Shown one piece after another: positions 55,681-64,000 of a stretch of 64,000 nucleotides of DNA. Location of the stretch: positions 37,134,932 through 37,198,931 of the forward strand of contig NC_023756.2 in NCBI RefSeq assembly GCF_000499845.2, in the 5' to 3' direction. Source of the stretch: Phaseolus vulgaris. Lineage: Eukaryota > Streptophyta > Magnoliopsida > Fabales > Fabaceae. The notes beneath the pieces were generated by a model. It did no database searches, was not told where the DNA came from, and saw only the letters and a list, made by a program, of their open reading frames with translations. The position numbers and the translations under genes are program-made. Positions within the stretch are counted from its first letter, which is position 1; the number at the start of each line of letters is the position of its first letter.

Positions 55681-55794
55681 TAACTCCCTTAGAAGTTTCC
55701 AATTTTTGCACTAAACCTACGTACTTCCTTTTGACCGATAAAGCATGGCTGCTCCAAGTGCTTTACTTTAATCTCATCCATGTTACTTAAAACA
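55681..55794 (+). repeat. 114-bp direct repeat, copy 2
   Basis: Second copy of 55051-55164, same orientation. Confidence 0.9.
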
Positions 55795-55959
55795 GCATAA
55801 CCAAAATAAAATTGAACATGATTTGAATCAGATCATAGCTTGAGAGTGCCCTATTTGAAGACCATGATAGTTCAGCATTTTGGGACCTTCTTTATCTTGC
55901 TATAGGTGCAAAATTAATTCTGCACTAGCTGCAAAATTCAAGATTGCAGCATAATAGAG

Positions 55960-56610
55960 TTTTGCACAAATGAATGCAAAACCCAGTTCGTACTTCACAC
56001 AAGCAATGCTCCAAAAGCTCTTGATCTTCTCTTGAAAATGTTTTTAATAAACTCTCTTTCTTGTTCGTTTCAAATGATCACAAAACAGACTTTAGATCAT
56101 TAAGCAAAAGCAGTTAGAAACATTTAAAAACAGTTTGGAATTCATAACAAAATTATGTTAAAAGAACAATTGATTGATTTGAAAAAAAATTGGTTGATTT
56201 ATTTTTCTGTTAAGGATTTCGCATAAAATAGTTGTTTTATCAAAATAACTGACTTTTTCTGCCTTATAGAAAAGACAAAATAAAGCAAAGCTTTTTCAAA
56301 ACCTTTGAAAAACACTAAGTGTCAATCAACCAGTTGTTTCGACAAATCAACTAGATTAAAAACTTGATGTAGTCGTAAGACCTTGAACAACGAGTTCTTC
56401 AACTGATTGAAAGCTCAAAACAACTGACTAAAATTCACTCAGCTTTTAGAAAACGCTTCTTTCAAAGGAGATAAGAAATCAAGTGAGCTTGGATCAATAT
56501 TAGATGTAAATTGACAATACAAAATCTACTAAAAAACACACACAAACACTGTAGTAGGTTCTTCAATTCTTCAAAGTAGATTTGGAAGCATCAAAGCACC
56601 TTGTTCAACA
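55960..56610 (-). repeat. Probable SIRE-like LTR fragment
   Basis: On the minus strand it starts TGTTGAACAAGGTGC at 56610 and carries CAACTGATTGAAAG and CAACTGGTTGATTG motifs like the Copia LTRs. The other end is not found, so the left border is approximate. Confidence 0.45.
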
Positions 56611-57372
56611 TTATGGACATGGTAAAATGTATGTTGAAAGCTAAACAAATCTTTAGAGAAATTTGGGCAAAAGTAGTTGCAACTACTACTTATATATTGA
56701 ATAGGCATCCAATTAAAAATGTTTATTGTAATACAGTTGAAGAAGCTTGGAGTGGAAAGAGATCATCAATTCGACATCTCAAAGTTTTTGGGTGTAGATC
56801 TTATGCCTCTGTACCAAATCAACTAAGAAGGAAACTTAGTGATAAATGAGAGAAGTGTGTGTTTATTGGATCATGTACAAATTCAAAAGCATACAAATTA
56901 TACAATCCAGAAACAAAGAAAGTTATTATTAGTCGAGATGTGACATTTGATGAAAAAGGAATAAAGGACTGGAGTTCCAAATCTCAAAAGTAACCGGTGG
57001 TGATTCCAAACAATTTTGTAGAGCAGAATGATTAAACAAAATTGACAAATGATGAGTAATATATATCTAGAAGATCATAGAGGTGATGGAGAAGACCTAT
57101 CAGATTGGAGGATCATGTTGTGAGTAATGATAATAGTCCACTAAATGAAGAAATTATCAATTTCGCTTTATTTGTGGATTGTAAGTCATTGACTTTTGAA
57201 AATGTTGCAGAAGATCATAACTAGAGAAAAGTCATGGATTTTGAGATTCATCCACTAGAAAAGAATCAAACATTATAGTTGCTAGATTTGCTAGTTGATA
57301 AGAAATCGGTTGAAATGAATCATGTTTACAAAACCAATTATAAACTCAGGGGTTAAATTGTTTATTTTAAAG
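56611..57372 (+). pseudogene. Copia-3 integrase C-terminus and start of reverse transcriptase
   Basis: MDMVKCMLKAKQIFREIWAK, TTYILNRHPIKNV, EEAWSGKRSSIRHLKVFGCR, then FIGSCTNSKAYKLYNPETKK and VIISRDVTFDEKGIKDW are the C-terminal integrase residues of a non-SIRE (Tnt1/Tork-like) Copia. A stop follows RRKLSDK (about 56847). Further down, NEEIINFALFVDCKSLTFEN and MDFEIHPLEKNQT with VDKKSVEMNHVYKTNYKLRG match the RT N-terminus. Stops and frameshifts throughout; the rest of the element is missing. It abuts an LTR fragment on its 5' side. Confidence 0.75.
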
Positions 57373-57684
57373 CAAACATGTATTAGAATTTGATTTTAAG
57401 TAATTTTTTTTTCTCTCCTCTAAATTCAATATTTTTATTTTATTTTATTTATGAACGTTCCTGAGTTGCACAAGTTTAATCAACTAATAAATTATTGTTT
57501 AAAAACCAAATGATCTAATACTCAAATATATTTTTAAGAAAAGGTTTTATGATAACCAACAATTAATGCAATGCCATACCAAATACAAGTTTATATTATA
57601 TGAATCTAATAACATGTTTCTTTATGTTCTTTATACTTTTGTTTTATTGTATATATTTAATTATTTCATACAAATGTTGACTAA
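57373..57684. other. AT-rich sequence without a recognisable gene
   Basis: About 310 bp of A/T-rich DNA, with no feature seen. Confidence 0.5.
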
Positions 57685-58549
57685 CACTACAAGAAAAGAT
57701 AATTTAGTGATTGATTTTAGCAAACAAAATAAATTAATTGTAAATTGCGACTGAAATAACGATCGATCTAAGTTTCGTTGCTAATTTGTACTTACTTAGT
57801 GATCAAAATTAAATTAGTCGTTAAATGCAGATATATCATTATAAAATAATGATTGATTTGATTTCGGTGGCCAAATTCCTACAATCAGTGAGCGAATTTT
57901 GTTTCCGTCACTAACTTATATTGATTTAAAATCAATTTGATTGCTAAATACAAATCTATCACTACAAATTAGTGACCAATTTGATTTTGGTTGCTAAATC
58001 TCTGCAACTCAATGACAAAATTTGGTTTTTGTTGCTAATTTGCACTAATTTAGTGACCAATATTTAATCCGTCGCTAAATATAAATATATAATTAAAACT
58101 TAAAGACCAAATTTGGTTTTGGTCACTAATTTGCATTGATTTAGCGACCGAAATCAAATTGATCACTGAATACAAATATATCACTATAAATTAGCTACCG
58201 ATTTATAGTTAATCATAGAGATTCTTTTGTGTAGTTATCATAGAATTTATGTTTACTTATACGATTTGGGTTCGATTCTCTATGACACATTGTTAATATT
58301 AATAAATATTTTCTTTAATAATAATAATTTTAAATTTGTCACTAAAAGTTATTTGTTGAATTGGTTTTCTAGGAATGATCAAATCCTATGCTATCAAACT
58401 AGCGACAGATGAAAAAAAGTGATTTGTGACTAAAATTCTTGCTATCACTTATGTTTGATCGGTATTTTGATTATAAATACTTTTTAGTGATATTTTTGAA
58501 TTTTAACAACCAATTTTAGGAATAGATAAAAGACATTTTGTTTATAGTG
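57685..58549. mobile_element. Non-autonomous CACTA-like element (865 bp)
   Basis: Starts CACTACAAGAAAAGAT and ends TTTGTTTATAGTG; flanked by a 3-bp TAA duplication (57682-57684, 58550-58552). The interior consists of many imperfect TAGTGACCAATTTGATTTTGG and CTAAAT units in both orientations and codes for nothing credible. Terminal repeats are short and imperfect (CACTA then AA). Confidence 0.75.
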
Positions 58550-58552
58550 TAA

Positions 58553-58983
58553 ATTTCAACTTAAGAGAATATTATATAGTTTATATTTTGTATGAAACAT
58601 AAAGTTACATATTTTTGGTCTTATAATTATGATTAAGAATAAAGTTGATGATTGAGGTGTTGCATTTGGTGGAAGAAGATGCATAAGACGTTTTATACCA
58701 GACGCATGAAATATGAAGTTTAGTCTTAGTCTAATGAGATGACCCAAATTTCAAAGTCTTTTGTTCGGAAAAAGTGGTGTAAGGGATCATTCCACTATAC
58801 AATTTCCACTTTTATTGATTTACATCATGATGCTTCCACTCTTTTACAAGTCTTCTTTTCAAGTCTTTGTTTTTCGGAATATTACACTAAAAAATCACAT
58901 CTAAAACTCAACTGATGGTTTTAGTCCAAACAATACACTAAAAAATAATTTAAAACTTAAGTCTTAATCGTTAATTAGTAAAA
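58553..58983. other. AT-rich sequence without a recognisable gene
   Basis: About 430 bp; no feature seen. It ends in an A-rich stretch at the start of duplicated block A. Confidence 0.5.
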
Positions 58984-60339
58984 AAAATAAAAATTCCATT
59001 CTTTCTTATTTTAGATACAGTAAATTACTGAAGTAAAGTCAAGATATTCCTAGTAATTTTGTTTTAAATATTGTATATTTTATATTTATTATAATTTTAT
59101 TATTAATAACTCGTAAAAACTATTTTAGTAAGAGAATTTTATTTTTAAACTTTTATTTCTTTATTTCTATGTGTTTTAACTATGTAATATATATGAATTC
59201 TTTTATTTTTATTTTTGACATTGTGTTGTTCCACTAAGTGAAACTATTTTAGATAGGAAGTAACAAATATTGTGGTAAAACAAATAAGTTATTATTATAT
59301 TATTATATTTTTTTATATAACTTAAAACTTATTCATGAATTCATATAAAATTATTAGAAAAATACAACATGAATCTTAATATATAATATTGGTTAATAAT
59401 TTTACATGGTTAATAGTTTATATAAGAATAAAATAAAATAGATGACAATAAGATATTCCCAATTAAATATTTATAATTATAATAAACCATTTCAAGTTTA
59501 AAATACTTATATTTCTAGAGAATATTCTATTGTTTAATAATTAACAAAAAAATGTAATAAAAAATTTGTAATATTTTATAATTTTTTTATATATTAAATC
59601 AATTATATAATAATGAATATAGAAAGTATCATTGGAAGTCGTTTTATGGTATAAGTGTGAAAATTTGGGTTGCCTAAGTCCTATTTCCTTCATCCTTTCT
59701 CCTTTTCTATTTTCAGTTTTTTTTCAATTACATAAACTCTTTCTTTACCTTCCATTATCTCCCTTCTCTCTAGTTGTATAACTTTAATTCTTATTTTTTT
59801 CACAAACACATCTTACTTTATGAAGGTTAGAGAGTTGTAGAACAATTCTATCCAATCATAATTCAATATGAAGTAAGTATTTTTTAATATAATGTTTCTC
59901 AATTCTTTGACTTTTAGCTTATTATGCGAGTCATCGATATCTTTACTTGAATTGATAATTGAAAAAATTAAGATGTACGTACCTAAAATGTAAGCAAAAC
60001 AAACTAGAGGATGAAGTGCAGCACATGTAAACAATTTGGATAACTTGTATTGCCCTATTACTTTTAAATTTATTCACCATAATTAATGACTTTTATTACT
60101 TCCATACCACCTATTCAAATCGTTTCTTTTTCCACATACAATCCTAAATTAACATTGATTTTACCAAATAGAGAAAATATCACATTCAAAATAAAATGGA
60201 AAACGTGTATTTGTACATTACAAAGAGATAATATTACATTATATATTATAATTAAGGGATAACATTACATTACATATTACAATTGATCTTTAGCTAGAAC
60301 ATCAAACAAAAACACAATTGTAAAAGCTCAAGATACACC

Positions 60340-60732
60340 CAAAATACACATTAATTTTCCCAAATTTTCCGCTGCCACTAATTTTTGCTTCAACTTACCA
60401 TTCTTCCTAGCCAGGTCCTATAATATTTTTGACCCAACACAACACTGTTCTTGTCCTTGTGTATGTAGAATTGGTTCAATTTGAGGTTCTACTTCATTAA
60501 TCCAATGGAAATAGTTACATTGGAAATTGGTCTGCAATCAAAACAAAAATCAATTTTAAAAAACACTAATATCAATAATTATAAGTATATGGAGTTAATT
60601 TAATAGCAATTCAAATTTCGTACTCCCGAGTTCCTACAACGCCACAACATTCTTCCATTGTTCTTCCAGGTTCTTGCTTTAAGAACCTATAATCCTTCCC
60701 CAAAACCACATACTTTTCCTCCTAAATCTGAA
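60340..60732 (-). pseudogene. GRF-type zinc-finger protein fragment, right copy
   Basis: As at 3885-4276: VCGFGEG, KARTWKNNGRMLWRC, an intron with a TTTTGATTGCAG acceptor, then TNFQCNYFHW. Here the codon after WRCRN is TCG, not a stop, but a TAG follows GFGEGL. Each copy therefore has a stop the other lacks, so an ancestral open frame predates the duplication. Confidence 0.55.
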
Positions 60733-60762
60733 CATGAAGATGATGTTGCTATTGGAGATTTT

Positions 60763-60962
60763 CACTACTAGAAAATTGTTGAATAGTGACCAAAAAATGT
60801 GGCCACTATTAGTGACCAAATAATGTTGTTACTATTAGTGACCAAATTAGTGACCGGAGTTATTTTTATAATTTAATGATCGAAATAGTGGCAACAATTT
60901 TAGTGACAAAATTTGTCACCAAATTGGTAATAAAATTGGTCACCAAATTCGTCAAAAAATCG
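60763..60962 (+). mobile_element. CACTA-type terminus, right copy
   Basis: CACTACTAGAAAATTGTTG at 60763, then TAGTGACCAAA-type repeats in both orientations up to 60960. The sequence then runs without break into the LRR fragment. The opposite terminus is not seen. Confidence 0.65.
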
Positions 60963-61357
60963 GCCACCTTATCTTCTTTAAACTTGAATAAAAACAATTT
61001 GACTGAAGACCTCCCATCCATTCTTATTCATTTTTCTAGTGGTTGTGTTAGACACTCATTGCAAAAATTGGATCTGGCACTTTGCCTAAGCTTTCAGTAT
61101 TTTCATCTCTAAAAACATTGGTTCTTGATGGCAATAATTTAAGTGGAAAGATACCTCAAGGCATCATATTACCACCTCAGTTTGAGTCTTTGTCAATTCA
61201 ACAAAACTATAATGAAGGTAGAATTCCAAAAATCATTTGGGAATGCATGTGCTTTGTCCTCTTTGGATATGTTTTCTAATGGTTTGAATGAAGAGTTTTC
61301 AATGATAATTCATCACTTATGTGGATGTGCTAGAAACTCATTACAATAATTAAGCTT
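60963..61357 (+). pseudogene. LRR receptor-like-protein fragment, right copy
   Basis: Frames together give SSLNLNKNNLTEDLPSILIH, FSSLKTLVLDGNNLSGKIPQ, PPQFESLSIQQNYNEGRIPK, FGNACALSSLDM and EEFSMIIHHLCGCARNSLQ. These are four to five extracellular leucine-rich repeats, as in legume receptor-like proteins of the EIX/Cf type, which sense microbial or cell-wall signals at the plasma membrane. There are frame changes near 61112 and 61235-61275. It has neither signal peptide nor membrane segment. The piece is flanked on both sides by CACTA termini (60763 and 61359), so it may have been carried inside a CACTA element. Confidence 0.7.
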
Positions 61358-61358
61358 G

Positions 61359-62056
61359 CACTACTAGATATCACTACTTCAGAAACGTGTTTTAACGAAG
61401 GTTAAAAAGACCATATGAAGACGGTTTGGGAACCGTCATTACTTTTGGTGTCATTATAAATGAACTGGAAGCGAAAAAAAGCTATATTTTTAAACCATTG
61501 TTATAAATGGTGTCATTCAAACTTTTTTTTTGTTTTTTAAAGACGATTCTAACATTCAACCGTTCTTATAAATGTATTTGTTTTTAAAGAAAATGTTGTA
61601 TTATTATATATATGTTTTAACCTTGCATAAAATATCAAATTTCCAAAACAATGATGCATGCATATAATATGATAATTTAAATATGAAAGACTACATAAAA
61701 TAAATTAAGTACATATAACATTCTACAATATATGAAAAAGTTTTATGTCATTCTAAACTCTAATAATTCATCTATCCTAAGGTGTTATACATGGTTATAA
61801 AATATTTTGACCATGTTGCCTTCACATATTCCAATGCTTCCAAATCTAGTGGCTCTGGATCATTGAAAAACTGTGACATTTGATTTTTTTGAATTAGTGC
61901 ATAAATAATAAACTCCAAATTTTAAAGTGTTTTTGCATTGAGTATTACCTAATCCCAACCTCTATCAATTCCAGCTCGCACAATAGTCGAAATCCACTAC
62001 ATAACATAGTAACCACACTCATAATTTCCAGATTGTTTATTACACTGCAAGTCAAA
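61359..62056 (-). mobile_element. Truncated CACTA element, right copy
   Basis: CACTACTAGATATCAC at 61359 with GACGGTT motifs, and the NYECGYYVM Ulp1-like motif near 62010-62040. Cut at 62056 by LINE sequence. It corresponds to 4775-5532. Confidence 0.8.
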
Positions 62057-62265
62057 CGAGTCTAAATTCCACATAGAAAGTAAGCTACCACACCCATTCA
62101 CACCTTCATTATGTAACCACCCAACTCTGTTGTTCCCCCACACAAAGAAACATTTTTCCTCCGTAATTACCTTTAATTTAGTCTCCTGCAAGCACACAAA
62201 TTCTTCCCCTTTGTATGCTATAATGTTATTGACATATCTAGATTTGATACACCCCTCATACCTCT
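62057..62265 (-). pseudogene. LINE ORF2 endonuclease start, right copy
   Basis: VCLQETK-type residues and WNLDSF remain. The frame then reads straight into CACTA sequence (DLQCNKQSGNYECGYYVM), an accidental chimera created by the junction at 62056. Confidence 0.7.
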
Positions 62266-62284
62266 AATACTCAGATTTACTACT

Positions 62285-64000
62285 ATCATGAGGAAACAAT
62301 CTTATCTCCCTCCTTAGCGCACAATAACACCTCTGAATCTCGTGCTTCCATCCATCCATATTCTAAGACCACCTCTTCCTCTTCCCCCGACAGTGTATCC
62401 CAACTTGCTTCCCAACTGCCCACAAGCTAACCGGTTCCTCCGTGTTATCGGGTTCACGCAAACGGAAATTACAGGTTCTGATATCCCTATCAGAAATTGA
62501 AATAGAAGACAAACCTTCACCATCGTGCATCAACGACACCGCTTTGCTTTGCTTCACGCTTAATCTTAACGACCTCCTCGGATACGGATAGGAGTCTCCC
62601 AATTCCGCAATACCTTTCTTCTTACGCCGTCGCGGTGGAGAATTCGACCTACTTTTCTCCATTGCTTTTTCCACGTCTATTGACAAGGGGGACATAACTC
62701 CTACACATATATCATCAACGCTACCAACTTGTCCTGTGAGACGAGAAGATTGACCTTTGTGCACCAACTATTTAGGTAACGAACCACTAGCCAAGGTCTG
62801 TGTTCCATCTGACCTGTTTACTGGGGAGACTACCTTGTCGTGCCTAGCGCTCCCCAACGAGCCTTTACTGAGCTCGTTTTCTCTCCTGCTCACAACATTA
62901 CTTCCTGTACCTCCTGCACTGTTGTTTTCCTTATGGGTTAAAACATTGGGTCCACCCTCGTGAGAACGGGCCTAAAATTTGCACCCCCGGCCCAGTTCCT
63001 TTGGAGACAAATTTTGGTTACTAACACACTCAACATCTATCACTACTTTAGCCGCCTCAGACAAAATAGAGTTATTGGGACAAGCGTCTACATAGACTTG
63101 GTAAAGGGACTTGACAATATCATTTTCCATAAACCCCTGACTGACACCTTTCGTGACAATACCCCTACCTTTCCCTTTACTATCATTACTTTTCTGTGCA
63201 GAACCAAAAAAAAGGAAAGGTTGACTTTTGCAGAGACTTTACACCTTCTTCTACCTCTTCACCACCTTCGTCCTCTCCTTCAGGCCGTCGAACTACATCA
63301 CACTTGAACCGGACCTTCTCCTTACCACTCTTCACAGAATGTGAAGATTCTTCAACATAAGTTTCTGAGGATGAAACACTATCGGAGGAGTTGTCCCAGG
63401 ACACGTTTTCATTGCACCCCTGATCTAAACACCCTTGGGGTTCCTCCTCGATTAGAATATTACACATTTGGACATTGATCTGCATCCTTCTCGCCATTCT
63501 AACACTTCCAGCGATCGGGACCCGCACTCTCAGTCTTGCATATTCCAAAACCTCCCAATTGAGGGTAGCTTCATCAATTGCTTCCACCGTAGCCGCCCTA
63601 GACAGTTCTCCTATCACTTTAGAGAAGCAATCCCTGTTCCACGCAGGTAGAGGCAGCCCATAACACCTCACCCAAACACTTCTATGGCTGGCACCACAGT
63701 TGGACGTCCATGGACTTATACTGGAGAAAAAGCTATCGAACCACCATTTGTTTAGCTTCATTAAGTCCTCCATAGCCTCCCCTTCTCTTGGAGTGAGCAT
63801 GACCAAATTATCGCCCAACAATCTCGCCCTCATCGCTGCCATACCCCCTTTCACAAGTTCCTCTCCCAGCTTCTCGAAATCCATACCTTCACCAAGTTTC
63901 CCTACAAAACTCTTAATCATCCACTAAGGCGTATGGTATTGTGTTTTCAAAGAGAGGCCCTTCCACAACTTCTGAGGTGGTCCTGTAACGACTTCAACAA
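62285..64000 (-). pseudogene. LINE ORF1 protein, right copy, degenerate
   Basis: The same DUF4283-type domain (SVWVRCYGLPLPAW) and linker as at 481-2509. The 14 extra codons include TQYHTPWW. A stop after FPFFWFCTEK (63186) and a 1-nt deletion near 62385 relative to the left copy (RGKRKRWS instead of RGEEEEVVLE) break the C-terminal frame. The N-terminus lies outside the window. Not functional. Confidence 0.75.

Larger units (their letters stand above)
53971..55959. other. Unassigned AT-rich sequence
   Basis: No family recognised. It has homopolymer-rich stretches (A-rich near 54400-54480, a G10 run near 55189) and a 114-bp direct repeat listed separately. A minus-strand stretch near 54000-54160 could encode KTFLWYCNNTCYHKGIGDET, but I cannot match it to a family. 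Around 55380-55560 the minus strand resembles the 3' end of a transcript or LINE. No intact gene. Confidence 0.45.
58984..62056. repeat. Right copy of block A
   Basis: Collinear with 2528-5532 except for the inverted segment (60757-61234 here) and a ~60-bp deletion near 61469. It ends at 62056, where LINE sequence starts without any spacer. Confidence 0.9.
62057..64000 (-). mobile_element. L1-type LINE, right copy (3'-truncated, runs off the window)
   Basis: Near-identical to 252-2160. The endonuclease part downstream of WNLDSF is lost at the junction with CACTA sequence. The 5' end lies beyond 64000. It retains 42 bp near 63923-63964 that are missing in the left copy. Confidence 0.85.

Noticed and set aside
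61997..62197. Frame joining LINE endonuclease residues to a Ulp1-like motif
   Set aside because: An accidental read-through across the junction at 62056, not a real fusion gene.
1..64000. tRNA, rRNA or other structural RNA genes
   Set aside because: No cloverleaf with A and B boxes or rRNA motif was recognised by eye; the primer-binding sites only mimic tRNA ends. A dedicated search was not possible.

Overview
This is a repeat-dense piece of a plant nuclear genome. It is most likely from a legume, probably a phaseoloid bean such as Phaseolus or Vigna. The legume call is an inference from the AT-rich background, SIRE-like Copia elements with LTRs of about 1.1 kb, Tat-type Ty3/gypsy elements, CACTA elements with a GACGGTT terminal array, and relics of an LRR receptor-like-protein gene. 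No intact host gene is visible. Almost every recognisable coding stretch belongs to a transposable element, and host-gene similarity is limited to two decayed fragments (a GRF zinc finger and an LRR receptor).

Layout. 1-2527: L1-type LINE, minus strand, running off the window start. 2528-7315: an AT-rich block with a GRF zinc-finger relic, a small inverted segment (LRR fragment plus CACTA terminus) and a truncated CACTA element. 7316-7991: LTR-like promoter fragment. 7992-39779: a plus-strand SIRE-like Copia element (Copia-1) split by three later insertions with intact 5-bp target duplications: Gypsy-1 (10659-22694, plus, TSD GCTCA), Gypsy-2 (23391-35409, minus, TSD CATTC) and a solo LTR (35540-36668, TSD AAGAA). 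39780-52337: a second SIRE-like Copia (Copia-2, minus) split by a complete CACTA element (43172-49903, TSD CAA). 52338-53970: gag and 5' LTR of a third related Copia, fused to Copia-2. 53971-58983: mostly unassigned AT-rich DNA with an LTR fragment, a Copia integrase/RT relic and a non-autonomous CACTA element (57685-58549, TSD TAA). 58984-64000: a second copy of the left-edge blocks in swapped order (AT-rich/CACTA block first, then the LINE).

The two full gypsy elements are relatives in opposite orientation. Each has LTRs of identical length (858/858 and 778/778 bp). By eye I count 17 and 7 mismatches between the LTR pairs, so Gypsy-2 looks younger. Each encodes gag-protease-RT-RNaseH-second RNaseH-integrase. 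Each also carries, antisense to gag-pol and just inside the 3' LTR, a spliced gene with a conserved 5'UTR intron and a conserved coding intron. Its predicted product is a nuclear-looking coiled-coil protein with a domain resembling the 'putative gypsy type transposon' family. This antisense gene is the most interesting system in the window. The next most notable signals are five out of five gag-pol nonsense codons in Gypsy-1 being CAG to TAG, the 25-kb inverted gypsy pair, and the rearranged duplication at the window edges.
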